The notes under the pieces: model-generated
The model's database searches: none
The model's input: the letters and a program-made list of their open reading frames with translations, nothing else
What the model was told of the DNA's origin: nothing
Made by a program: the position numbers and the translations under genes
From: Hoplostethus atlanticus
Taxonomy: Eukaryota; Chordata; Actinopteri; Trachichthyiformes; Trachichthyidae
Length of the DNA: 64,000 bases
Reading direction: 5' to 3'
Assembly (NCBI GenBank): GCA_034670405.1
Contig: JAXDDX010000006.1
Span: forward strand, 8,406,001 to 8,470,000
Shown here: positions 51,535 through 62,640 of the stretch, in pieces
Layout of the letters: each line of letters starts with the position of its first letter
How positions within the stretch are numbered: the first letter of the stretch is position 1

Positions 51535-52964
51535 GAGATGAAAAAAATAGATGAATGACAATAGTCCTGCCTTCTATACACTCTCTCCCACACCTGTAAT
51601 GATGATGACGTGACACGTGGCCTCTTTCTCCCTCTTGTTTAAATAGGTTTTTCCAATGTGACTATCATTTTCTCTCTGGGTGGAAAAACAACATTTTCCA
51701 CCTTTCAATGGCACAGAGGAACTGAGGCTGTTTGAAGAGCTGCATTAACAGGCTTTGTTTTGTGTTTTTATTCCCAGTCTTTCACCGTTTTCACAACCTA
51801 TTCTGATAGGAACACCTACCCCAAAGAAAATGACCTTCAAAAGATAAAATACATGGAGCTCTTATGTAGTGGTATTGCCCACGAAGGCAAGTATTTCATG
51901 CTGTTTCTCATCCCCGATGAGCCCCTGGGCTCTCAGCTGGGCTCCAGTCATTATTGGCTGGAATGAAATGAGGCGTTGGGTGATGCCGGTTCCTACCTAG
52001 TGTCTTCATGGCCACCATACCGGGCAAACCAAACCCACACACCAGCTCAGAGCAACACACCAGACCAGACACAACAGGTTTTTAAGTTCTCTAGAAGTTG
52101 CCTGATGTAGGTGGCTGAAAAACATTGCTTCTTATTACGTGATATACCTACAGCAAACTCGACGGAGGCAGTTTCACAAGCCGAGTGTTTTCAGACTCCG
52201 GGCAGAATCACGAGCAACTATAATCTACGTAAATACATAAGTACATATAATCACCATAATCACCTACTTGTGTGGGTTGCCTAATATCACTGACTTCCCA
52301 GTAAATGGAGAAGGTAAATACTAGGTTAGCCTATCTAAGATTGCTATACAAGTTTATAGTGGCTGGTGCTCCAGAAAACCTGCTGTGATCACCTAATTGT
52401 GATTCAGCTGGGTAGGAATGTAATTATAAAAGCATTATGGTGGCGCTGAGAGCAGCAAGAACAGGACGTGCAAGGGAGAGCAGCCACACTGTCCTCGCCA
52501 CCAGGTTACCTTGCATATCTGCAGCCCAAGCAACTCAACCCGCCCACCTCGCCTCCGGGCTCCTCGCTGTGGTAACGGCCGGGAGCAGTCACAGTCTCCT
52601 TGGCACAGCCCATCTGTTGTTTTTGTTTTTCAGGAGGGGGTTGCAGGGGAGTGGGTGACGGGTGGGTTGGTGTTGGCTCGGCTGAGGAATGAGAAAATGA
52701 TGGGAGGTTCTGACCACAAATTGTTGCCGGTCTATTATTACAGTAGGTTGAACGTTAGCTACATGGCCTAACAGACTGACATGATGGTCATCTCTAAATA
52801 AAGTCTACTGACGCAGTTGGTCGGCCACTTCCGGCTTGGTGTGACCGACGCAGTGGAGGAGGCAATTTGTTGCTTGGCTGTACCCACCACAGCCAGACTC
52901 GTAGACAGGAATCGCCACCAAACTCAGAGTTATACCAAGGTCAAACTAGAAAAATATCTACTTT

Positions 52965-53095
52965 TAAGAATCAGAATCACTTTTATGAGCCAAATACAAT
53001 ACATGCCAAGGACGTTGCACCAATGTCTTGGTGACACTTGGTATAGGGACAACAGGGACAGACTGTACATATCACTATGTGCACTCAGGCAGTGA
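52965..53095 (-). mobile_element. L2-like LINE 3' end, degraded
   Basis: AGAATCAGAATCACTTTTAT followed by CCAAATACAATACATGCCAAG is the reverse-complement form of an L2-like tail (GCCAA...ATAAA...TGATTCTGATTCT). The following GGGACAGACTGTACATATCA also resembles the 3' UTR. Diverged and non-coding. Confidence 0.5.
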
Positions 53096-53107
53096 GGCAT
53101 ACAGTTT

Positions 53108-53284
53108 TTATAAACCTTTTAACCTTTATTTAAAATTCACTGAGCAGACAGACATACGCTGCTTCACATTTATACAATTCCACACATTCACTCCTGGAAG
53201 CTCCCCAGTACAAGCACAGGCTTTAGTCAACGTGGGATCTAGTGCCGTTGCTCAAGGGCACATTGACAGTAGTTGTCGAGGGAC
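53108..53284. repeat. Dispersed repeat fragment
   Basis: The words CTTTATTTAAAATTCACTGAG, CCTGGAAGCTCCCCAGTACA and TTGCTCAAGGGCACATTGACAG occur in this order in a repeat I remember as widespread in fish genomes. The family is not named here. Confidence 0.5.
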
Positions 53285-53302
53285 CTATATTAGCATCTAC
53301 AG

Positions 53303-53881
53303 GATATGATGGTGGGTGGTAACAGTATATATTACTTTCCTCAGTAACCAATAATATAACAAATTACTGTTTCAAATTCAGTAATAATACCTACAGTTAC
53401 CAATCAGAGAAATAAATGGTTAAAACGTTACTTTTGTTATCAAACCTTCATATCACGTTTTAGTTTAATAAGCCAATCAGCATCCGGGATCTATTTTCGT
53501 CATAACTAACGGACACGTCGCGCGCCCACCACTGCGCTAGCTAGCTAGCTAGCTAGCTTGGATTAAAAATAGAGACGTTTACGTTCAGCGGCTGGAAGTA
53601 TTTCCGATACTTTGACTTGAAGAAGAAGAGAGACGACAAAAGCGCCGGTACTAAAAGCTATCAGTCACTGAGGCGAACAGACGAGGTGTTTTGAAGGTAA
53701 GAGGACGCCATCTCTGCTTTGCTATTTGCGGGGAAGGGGGAGTAACGTTAATATAACGAGTAGTGTAACGAATTACTTCTCCCAGGGAGCAATAAGTAAG
53801 TAAAGTAATACCATTACTTTTGAAATGAGTAACTAGAAAACAGGAATGTGTTTCATTTTTGGAATAAGGAGCCCAACACTG
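53303..53881 (+). mobile_element. Non-autonomous hAT-like element with transposase exon remnant
   Basis: The right end is CCCAACACTG, the inverted form of CAGTGTTGGG that ends a common fish hAT family. Just inside both ends are TAACG/TTAC-rich stretches typical of the family, though the left terminus is eroded and approximate. In the centre (53560-53691) is a 44-codon open stretch, ETFTFSGWKYFRYFDLKKKR and onwards. The WKYF motif resembles the start of a BED-finger transposase exon. The codon before Glu is ATA, so the start may have decayed from ATG. A donor, AAG|GTAAGA, sits at 53696/53697, just after a TGA. No further transposase sequence follows before the end, so the element cannot move on its own. 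Confidence 0.5.
53540..53557. repeat. (TAGC)n tetranucleotide run
   Basis: CTAG/GCTA units repeated about four and a half times, self-complementary, inside the hAT-like element. Confidence 0.85.
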
Positions 53882-54383
53882 ACTGATGTAATGTTACATG
53901 GATACAGAAACATACAACATGGATAGGCAGCATTGAAAGGCTGCTCTCTCACTCACACTCACACAGCTGAAGCCAGCCATTGTTACAGGCCAAGATAATA
54001 GAGTATCAATCCTCATTGGGAGAGTTGCAGTAGGATTGGCACCAGCTGTTTAAGCAACCGTACTTTATGGACCCGATTAAGTTTCCTTCTAACTACACAA
54101 GTTCATCTGACGTGAATTATTGGACCGTACTACATCGCTAGCCTACTCGTGTGGGTTACAGTCCTCCAAACAACAAGTAACCCCACAAGGATTCAGTGTG
54201 TATAAAGTTGAGAGAGACATCCAAATCTGCTGTCATGATTAGTGTCTGGAGACTTGGTGGGTAATGTACTGTACAGAGAGTTTAATGGGGGATTCAGACA
54301 GTGTAATCAGCACCCCAATCATGATTCCCCAAGGAGAGGGGAATGTTTTCCATTGTTGTCTATTGTAGCCAGACCACCTTCTG

Positions 54384-54387
54384 AGTG

Positions 54388-54431
<44 letters not shown>
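54384..54431. repeat. (GT)n microsatellite
   Basis: About 48 bp of GT with one C interruption near the start. Confidence 0.95.
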
Positions 54432-54434
<3 letters not shown>

Positions 54435-56221
54435 AGCATCTGGCCAATGCCGTTGAGAGCTTCTGGTCCCACAGTAACAGGACTGTGCCAGAGTTGGAAT
54501 GTAACACAGCGATATTTTCCCTTCCCTGGCTTGGATTGAATGTAGGTTTTTTTCTGGTCTACTTCCTATATGTGTGTGGATGCATTTGTGTGCCTTTTTA
54601 TGAGTTTAGGGTTTTATAATACCGCATGTTTATATGAATATTGTCTGATGACCTTAAGTTTGCGTGGGTGTGTGTTGGAGTGGCTAAACAGATGGCAGAT
54701 ACCCTGACTCTTGATGACCAACAGTATTGCCAGGTCAGTAAGGTAAAAAAAAAAGAGCTGGATCTGCTTTAAGGACACAGTGAGACAGAAGGTGGAAGGT
54801 GCAAACAGATGCTGCTGAGAGCCGGGAGGATAAAGCGGCGTGAATTTACCAGTACAAGGGTCTGATGTAATGCCATTTTTGTGAGCAGTTACAGAAACCT
54901 AGCCTGTATGTTAGAGGAAAGGGCGCTGGGTGAGAGCAGGTGTGTCATTGGGGTTATGAGATAACACTTATCACAGATATTTGTTTGAAATAGGCCCGCA
55001 ATACCTCCAGAAGGCTGAACAGTAAATTTTGGTGTCTCAGAACCAAACGCTTTTGCAGCTGAGACCTATACGCATCTACATTATACTGACACTGTACCTA
55101 CACTTCGGCTTTGCCCACAACATCTCATCCAAATTGATTTGACATCCCATTTGATGAACTTCATTACCCAGTGTGCCTTACACCCTAAGGGTGTTGGTGC
55201 TACATAGTTGATGCTTTAAGAATGTGGTCTCAATAATTTGCCATGTCATTTTGTCTTTTCTTTATGTAGTCATAGCAAATATTTGCAGCTGGCAATCTTG
55301 GTTTCAGCTTGAACCAAAGTTCCTCATATTTGACATATTTTGTACCATTCCAACAGACATTTTCTTTGAAAAGCCTCATCTTTTTAAAGCCTCGCAGTGG
55401 GTGGCAAAGCCCTTGATCCCTTTCCCATGGATGATCCAAGGACAGGGCATTCAATGCTATTTCTCCAGTGGATATTGAGAGAGGAAACAGAGAGCTTGGT
55501 GAATCAAGTTTTGGATGGAGATGTAGATTTTGAGATTTACCCACTTACTTTAACATTCAAGTCCTTGTGGTGTGCCGCAAGAGGAAGAAACACATTCCTG
55601 CATGGTGACTGGAATTCTGGCTTACATAAACATAACCAACAGATGACACACAGGCCCTGGGTATTGGCAGATGAATTACTGATAACGATTAAAGAAGGAT
55701 GTAAAAAATAACCAGAACGGTATTTCCTATTTCTCTAATACCCTTCCTATGCAACTCATTCTGCCACGTATGACTACACCTCGAAGGGCATCTTTAAAAA
55801 CCAACCAACGCACCACCATCTGCCCAAAACAGCCCACGTCATTTTAAGTACATCCTCTTCCTTTGTAAAATAATATTAACCATTGCTCTAATTACCGCCC
55901 ACACATCTGCTGTCATTACCTACAAAAGCAAAAATAGACAACCAGCCGCACAGTGAGAGAGTGAGAGCGCCAGACAGGGAGGGAGGGATGTAGGTAATGA
56001 CAGATTTACTGAGTGATGCGGTAGAGAATAGTGACTCTGAGATTTACGGCAGGTTTGTTGCCTTCGAGACGGTGACACCTCCTGAGCCGTCTTGGCTAGT
56101 TCCTATTAAGATTAATAACGGGAGTATTTATGAGGCCCAGCTCTCCCTTCAGGACCCCGAGGCAGCCCTGTGCCAAACCACCAGTGGAACACAGCAGGCT
56201 GACTGAGAGGCCGGGAAAAGC

Positions 56222-56230
56222 TGTGTGTGT

Positions 56231-56269
<39 letters not shown>

Positions 56270-56281
56270 TGAGTGTGTGTG
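56222..56281. repeat. (GT)n microsatellite, interrupted
   Basis: About 60 bp of GT with three GA interruptions. Confidence 0.95.
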
Positions 56282-56623
56282 AGAGGGTGGGAAGCAAGAA
56301 AGATGGGAGTGAGATAGAGGTAGACACACTGTGTTTCTGTGCATGGCTGCAATTCCTGTGTACCACTAAATTGTGATGCTGTGGTTTGTTTTTCCATTTC
56401 TATTATTTGAATTAATAGCTTACTCTTGGTTCTTATTCAAAACCCTAGAACCCACGAAACTCATTAAAACCACAAATTTTTAATCCTTTCAGCAATACAT
56501 TGAAATGGTAGGATTATTTAATTCCATAGGAGCTTTAACACAAAATGTTAAATCCACAATATTCTCTTAACACACATTCTGCAAATCAGAACAGACGAAG
56601 GCTTATCTTCAATATAAAGAGAT

Positions 56624-56629
56624 TTTATT
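56624..56629 (-). terminator. Candidate polyadenylation signal of the hAT-derived gene
   Basis: AATAAA on the minus strand about 520 nt downstream of the stop codon, in AATAAAATCTCTTTATATTG. It would give a 3' UTR of about half a kilobase. Chance occurrence in AT-rich sequence cannot be excluded. Confidence 0.35.
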
Positions 56630-57148
56630 TACACCATGTGAACCTTCTAACAGAAAATTAGACCTCTTTAGTCTACATATTCATTCTCTCTAACTCTTCC
56701 ATGCTGATTATAAAGCTGATACATACCGTTAGAAGTTGTAATTAAAAAAGACTACTACTACGCTCCCCAGTAAGCAAGATCGGAGATAAAAAAAAAGCAT
56801 CAAGGCATCGTACTCAACCAGCCTGTATCAATCACATTCATCAATTTCTTTTTCTTTTTCTTGAAGGACAGCAGGCAGAGAGCCTGACCTCCTTACACAG
56901 TTCATTTTTTTCACAGGCCTAGGAATGAGGAGAGGAATGTGGACACAGTGCAATCATAGTCAAGAAACTTCAGGCTCAGAATCCCAACCCCACACATTTT
57001 CAGGGAAATTAACAATTAATCTCACAAGCTGTCGCTATTGTTGACTCCTGATGACTTGCATGGTTCATTTCTAACTTCTTCCTCTAGGTTTGAGAACTGG
57101 AAACCTTGTAGCCTGTTCCATGTAGCCTCAAGCTATCCCACTGTCTTT

Positions 57149-58942
57149 CTACTGAGTCTCAGATTCAAACGAAACCTTCTCATCTTCCTCACTCTCCAGT
57201 GGAGCATACTCACATTCATTTGGCTCTAAGAGCTTGAGATTTGCCTGTACTGTGACCAGTTTCTGTACCCTATCAGCTGAGAGAGTGCCACGCACCTTTG
57301 TATAGCCAAGGTGTGACCAGAGGCGCGCACAAGCCCCTGTCGTTGGTGGGATCTGGAGTATGGCTGAGGCCACAGGAGACAGGGGCTCAGAGGAACACAG
57401 CCCTTTCCACCAGGTTGATGCAGACACATGCTGGCATGAGCTCCATATACCACCCCCCTTCCACAGGCCTTGCTTGGCTGAGAACCTGGCGAAGCTACCG
57501 AGCACTTTACCCTCATCGAGATTTAGATGGTGTGACAGGTTGGAAATCACATAGTAAGCGCTGTTTATCTGCTCCCCAGAGAGCGTCTGCTGTCCAACAT
57601 GCTTTGGATCCAGCATGTATGCTGCTGCATGGATGGGCTTGACGCAAAACTCCTGACACCTGTCTAGGGATACCATGACGGCTTTCTGTTCAGCACTGTG
57701 CAGCACAGACTCAGATAGGGATGCTCCGATGTGGTACCTTAACTGACTGAACATTTCAACAACACCAGAAAGGACAGCATCATCTCTTTTCATGTAATCA
57801 ATGTAATTCCCAACCAGGTAGAGCAGGTTTCGACTGCTACTTATCCCTTTCCAAAACGCTGTATCCTGTAGTGTGGCCCTTATGGATGCTTCAACATCCA
57901 ATGTTGGCGAGACAGCCATCTCTTGGAGAGAGTTCTGCCCCTCAAGGAGGCTGTTGTACATGTTAACCACACCAGTCCAGTCAGTGCTAGTGGGCAGTAC
58001 CAATGTCGTCCCATTGGCAGTGTGGTTTCTAATCTTTGTAGTCTGCCAGTGTCTAAACGTCTCTGCTAATGTTTTTCTCTCTCTGACATACCTCACCACC
58101 TGCTCTGCTCTCCTGCACAGTGCTTTCAAAGATGGCTGTGCCGCCACCTCATCAAAGAGCCGTTTGACACCGTACGCTGTGCATCCGATAGCCGAAATGT
58201 GCGGGAAGGCTTCCTCTACTTGAGCCCAAGCAGCCTTCATGTCCGGGGCATCGTCAGTAACCACAGCAAAGACCTTCTGTGGTCCCACTTCATTTATGAT
58301 ATCTTTCAGTTCCTCAGCAATGAATGTGCTTGTGTGCGTGTTCTCTTTTGTCTGTGTGCTTTTGTAGAACAGTTGCAGAGGAGTTGAGACAATGTAATTG
58401 ATTGTTCCAGTCTCTTGTAGGTTAGACCAGCCGCTGCAGACGATGGAAATACAGTCCGCCTTCCCTATTGTTTCGTGAACCTGGCTTTGTACTCTGTCAT
58501 ACTCGCACTCCAAAAGATGAGAGGACAAAGCCTGCTTGGTGGGCGGACAGTAAGCGGGCCGAAGCACACTGAAAAACCGTCTCCAATAAACATTGTCTGT
58601 GAGACTGAGGGGTGAGGAAGTCGCATACACAGCTCTCGCCAGGCACTCATCAGCATACGCCTGGCTTCCCTGATCCACTGAATCGATGAGGAACTGTCCC
58701 CCAGGGGTGGCAGATGGTAAGAACGAGGAGGAAGGAACAGGAATGGAGGCAGAGGAGCATCCATCTGGGCCTGGTGACTGCTGTGAGACTACAGAGTACT
58801 CCTTGCATTTGTCCAAATGCATCTGCATCTTGGTGGCATTCTTTGAGTGTGTCTTTGAACAGTAGTTGCACATGAAGGTCTCCCTCCCATCTTTGATGGC
58901 TGGGGTAAAATGCTTCCACACACCCGACTGCAGACGTGGCAT
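57149..58942 (-). CDS. hAT-transposase-derived BED zinc-finger protein, possibly domesticated
   Basis: An uninterrupted 597-codon frame from ATG (MPRLQSGVWKHF) to stop. Residues 8-47 form a BED-type zinc finger (C25-x2-C28-x13-H42-x3-C46 after VWKHF). Residues about 160-265 match the DUF659-type hAT RNase-H region (SGWSNLQETGTINYIVSTP, VFAVVTDDAPDMKAAW). Residues about 350-450 include the IHAAAYMLDP block, and about 511-572 is the hAT dimerisation region (WWKGL, ILQIPPTTGACARLWS, KLVTVQANLKLL). The family is a cut-and-paste transposase that binds and cuts its own ends. Here the usual SDGW Asp is Ser170, the CxxH His is Tyr257 and the Glu of the ERxFS block is Ala539; only D230/D231 look normal. 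Cutting activity is therefore unlikely, while the zinc finger and dimerisation region are retained, pointing to a DNA-binding role. The frame remains open seven codons beyond the ATG, but that stretch begins TTG and crosses a splice acceptor, so I chose the ATG. No flanking inverted repeats were found. It could instead be a recently dead family member. Confidence 0.85.
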   Translation of the reverse strand: MPRLQSGVWKHFTPAIKDGRETFMCNYCSKTHSKNATKMQMHLDKCKEYSVVSQQSPGPDGCSSASIPVPSSSFLPSATPGGQFLIDSVDQGSQAYADECLARAVYATSSPLSLTDNVYWRRFFSVLRPAYCPPTKQALSSHLLECEYDRVQSQVHETIGKADCISIVCSGWSNLQETGTINYIVSTPLQLFYKSTQTKENTHTSTFIAEELKDIINEVGPQKVFAVVTDDAPDMKAAWAQVEEAFPHISAIGCTAYGVKRLFDEVAAQPSLKALCRRAEQVVRYVRERKTLAETFRHWQTTKIRNHTANGTTLVLPTSTDWTGVVNMYNSLLEGQNSLQEMAVSPTLDVEASIRATLQDTAFWKGISSSRNLLYLVGNYIDYMKRDDAVLSGVVEMFSQLRYHIGASLSESVLHSAEQKAVMVSLDRCQEFCVKPIHAAAYMLDPKHVGQQTLSGEQINSAYYVISNLSHHLNLDEGKVLGSFARFSAKQGLWKGGGIWSSCQHVSASTWWKGLCSSEPLSPVASAILQIPPTTGACARLWSHLGYTKVRGTLSADRVQKLVTVQANLKLLEPNECEYAPLESEEDEKVSFESETQ

Positions 58943-58948
58943 CGTCCT

Positions 58949-59508
58949 CTGTGGGTATATCAAGGGACATTTGTATCATTTATATGATCAAGTATCAAGT
59001 ATATCAAATTGGTGCTTTTGTACCTGTTGCATGGCTAAGTGTTGCATTCAGAACAACATGGAAGTGGGGTGTTTTAAACCACCCGGCCAATAAGGCGTTT
59101 GAAGCTTTCAGGTCTAAAACTCCAATTTCATCTGTTTTGAATGCTTAATAATGCAAAATTCATGTTTACTGTGGTTGGGTTCGTTATTTGGGAAGAGGAA
59201 AGAAGAACATTTGCAAGATGAACATTATATTTTTCCCTTTTCATACACTACAAACAACACACTGAATTAAAGCAAAGAAAGATCCAATAAACAATTGGAC
59301 AATAACTTAGTTTACAGGTTAATAATCATAATGTTATGCCAACACTGCTTATTGCATTGCTATACTTTAACGTTACAGAACGAGTACTACTACTATCTTG
59401 ACTTGAAATTATAAAATTAACTCTTAAGGAACTTTACAATTCCGTTATTACGATTCCCTTATATAAACTACACTAACTTAATGACTAGCCGTTGGGTTAT
59501 TCACCTAC
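58949..59508 (-). other. Candidate 5' UTR intron of the hAT-derived gene
   Basis: On the minus strand the acceptor TTGATATACCCACAG ends at 58949, six bases before the ATG. A good donor, TAG|GTAGGTGA, lies at 59509/59508. A second possible donor, AACG|GTAGGTGCC, lies near 60150. The pyrimidine tract of the acceptor is weak. A non-coding first exon in front of a single coding exon is a common layout for domesticated transposases. Confidence 0.35.
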
Positions 59509-59509
59509 C

Positions 59510-62500
59510 TATACAGATGGACACTATTCCACTTTCACAACGTATTGAAAGCACTGATTACAAGTCGCCTGAGGCTCAACCGTGATTTGAATCTTTTTAT
59601 TAGTGGGAAAGCTAAAGTTACAGTACCGTTAGCTAGCCCGGCTAACTTAATAGCATAACAAAAGCCAACGATCACGAAGTGGTCGAAATGATCGAAAAAG
59701 TAAGAACAGTCCCGAAGAGCAAGGTTCTACAGATCTCTGACTTTGTGCACATTGAAAATGTCCAATGTTACTGTGTGGTTTCTTCACCAGTTGTGGAAAC
59801 ACAGACATTATTTGTCGGCAAACTGCGCTATCCGCCTTTTTGTTGTTACACTGTACTTCCTGACTATCCACGCTTCGTAAGTAAGGACGCTCACAAGGGT
59901 CAATAAGCGTAGGTAAAGCGGCCGGTACGGTAGGGCAAAACCTTCAAGCGCTACTTTTGCTTATAACGAAAATTACACTTTATTTAATGTGGGTTGGAAA
60001 CGACAGCGGAATAAAAACACGATAGGTATTTGCCGAAGAAATACTCGTGGCCATTGTTTGCCACGCCGATTATTATAGTATAAACCTCAAGCGATTAACT
60101 AGAAGTCTTGACAGTGGACGGGGGTGAAAAATGCTCACACTTGGCACCTACCGTTTCCGTAGCGTGTCAGTGTGTGGGTGCGTGGTTGTGACACCGACCC
60201 ACTCACACACAAGCTGCTGGATCAGACAGCCTCCACTTCATTCTCGCTGCTGGCTCAGGAGGGTTGATATGATTAAGCGTTACAATTTGGCTTTCGTATC
60301 CCCAGGAGTCAAATGCAGGTCAAGTTCTGCCCACCCTCCCTGAGATGCCATAACACTTAATTACTCTAATTTGTTTACTTGGGCCTAAGTTACTGAGACC
60401 ACTAAGGCAAAGTTCACCAGTGGTCCAATAACAGGAGTTTTTTTTCCAAAATGCTGTTTGGCATGAAAGGAAATAATATTATGGAATAATACTTAACTTG
60501 CTAGCCATGGCCTGTGGTTACCAAATACTGACACTGTTGGGTGAAATTAAACATTGTAATGTGTATGCACTATTATATTACTACTATTATTAACTATTTT
60601 GCTCTTGTTTTGCTTCGATAAAGGGAATGAAATAATTTTTGCAATCATGTCTTTGGACACATGCAATTGCTTGTTTTCCTGTGAATGGTCACTGTACAAT
60701 AAATTGATTCCTCACCACTTGTGTAGGTCTATACTCACTTTGGTGTTAATGTCCCCTCGTTTGCTCTAACACTAAATGACAGTGATTATCTTTAGCTTAG
60801 GGTCACATTTCTGGACCATGCGTCTGTCATTAGAGACTTGCTGGGACATTTCTGGAGTTTTTTACAGTGTCCAGGTCTGTGTGGAGTGGAGTGAGCAGCC
60901 AAAGCAAACTACCTCTATCTAATTTTAGGGCAATCCGAGCTGGTAATGTCAGGTTGTATCATAGTGCTCTTCAAAACGAGAATATTTCACTTTGACACAC
61001 TGCCGAGAGAGAGAGACAGACAGAGAGATTGAGAAAGAGAGAGAGAGACGGAGACAGCGAGAGAGGGAGAGATGGACAGAAAGAAAGAGAGAGAGATAGA
61101 AACGGGACGGGATGAAAGCAAAGGGCTATTATTTTCTTTTCTCTCAGTGATGGACTAAGTGGAGTGGAGAAGTTGGACAGGTCCAGACCACAATGACACC
61201 AACAGAAAAGGATGGAGGATGACGTCATGGCATGGTAGCGTCGAAGGCTGATGTTGGTTTGCTGCTTAGTCGGTGGGTTTGGCTGTAGTCAAGCCCTCTC
61301 TGGCCTCATGGGAATGTTTTGGACATTTATTGAAATGTTATCGTTTGTGTGCTTGAATGACTTGATAGAAAATTCCAGTGAGGTCTGATTCAAAACAGAG
61401 AAAAGCACAGTTTAGAAAAGTCTGTGTGATGAATGTCTTTTTGGGAGTTTTTCTTTTCCTGTTTGGTTCCAGATTTTGTTTTATACCCCCCCAGCCATAA
61501 CTTCCTTTCTAATCCCATTAAATGTAACAAGATGACACACCAAAAGCTGTTTAACTGTCACCCTCACAGAAGAGTATTTTTTATGTAATAATACAGTAGT
61601 ACAGTCTGCTATAACACATAAGCCCCATCTATCTGTGCGCTGTTATGGAATATTTGGCTCAAAGATTAAAGTTATCGTTTAAGTTCCAAGAAATGCTTTC
61701 ATGTCCCCTCATGTGAAATGTGCCTCTTTTATATGGCTCTGTCAGAGTCAGGCTTAATCCCCAAGTGTTAGCTCTGGACCCAAACACTTTGTGACATAAA
61801 AGCCTTTCAATTACTCTGTAAAATGTATTACTTTAAACATGAAACAGCGCCACACACTCTGACTGTGAGGAGGCATTAGACCACTCAATAGCGATGAATT
61901 AAATGCTATCATTTTATTGCACCCACTGTGAAGGGAGGGTGAAAATGGTTGATTCCCATTTCTTGGAGCTTAAAGCTAAAAATTACCTCTTGGGACTCTG
62001 TTTGCAATTATTTGATTTAAATCTGAGCTTGGCCACTTTTAAAACTGACTGAATTTAGCGAGGCTCACTGGGGTGTGTTGAGAGGAAAACATCACATATG
62101 TGTATATCTTAGCCTTTCAGAAAATGATGTTTGAGGTTGCGAGAGTGCAGTTTTTAACAACAGTTTCATTAGTGCGCTCTCTCTCTTCCTGGCTGACATT
62201 TGTTATCATAAAAAACCCATATAAATCCATATAAAACCCTGATTGTTGTCATATGTCAGTGAGGGCGTGCCCAGATGTACCTGTTTGGTTTAGTTTACTT
62301 GTGAGGTTTTGTTTAGCACCAAGCGCTCTCTACTCCTGTTGCTCGCAGCTTCTGCTCTCTCTCTCTGGTATGTTCACTTCAGAGTATCTCAAAGGTAGCA
62401 GAGTTGAAAATGAATGTTGGAAATTAATTTGACGCTCATCTCCCCCATGATAAAAAAAAAACAATGTAAGCTAGAATAGTCAAAGAATCCATATTCTCAT

Positions 62501-62640
62501 ATTAATAACATTTCAGGTGGTAGAATTTTATGAATTACATCCTTAACTGATTTTAGATTAAATTAAGACCTGCAGGCACTACTGCCATTCCACTACAATT
62601 AAAAAAAACAAATATTGTGATCATCATTGCATATCATCAT
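59510..62640. other. Region upstream of the hAT-derived gene, no further gene seen
   Basis: The 59.6-60.15 kb part has scattered CpG (GCGGCCGGTACGG and similar) and could hold the promoter and first exon of the hAT-derived gene. The rest is AT-rich with a GA-rich patch at 61.0-61.1 kb. No recognisable exon was found. Confidence 0.45.
61004..61100. repeat. GA-rich imperfect microsatellite
   Basis: GAGA and GACA units over about 95 bp with frequent interruptions. Confidence 0.8.

Larger units (their letters stand above)
49899..52964. other. Intergenic sequence, no gene seen
   Basis: Apart from the CT and GA tracts near 51.2 and 51.5 kb, no feature is recognised. A pyrimidine-rich stretch occurs at 50.56-50.62 kb. 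Confidence 0.5.
53882..56600. other. Intergenic sequence, no gene called
   Basis: Contains GT tracts at 54.39 and 56.22 kb. At 55.23-55.71 kb overlapping open stretches exist on both strands, including a minus-strand frame with GFKKMRLFKENVCWNGTKYV. It could be a remnant of an unknown repeat, but homology cannot be judged by eye. Confidence 0.45.

Noticed and set aside
57713..57728. TAGGGATGCTCCGATG, resembling a known hAT terminal inverted repeat start
   Set aside because: It lies inside the hAT-derived ORF, where it simply encodes the HIGASL segment on the other strand; no partner end was found.
57298..58387. ORFs of 60-116 codons on the plus strand and in other minus frames over the hAT-derived gene
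   Set aside because: Shadows of the 597-codon frame.
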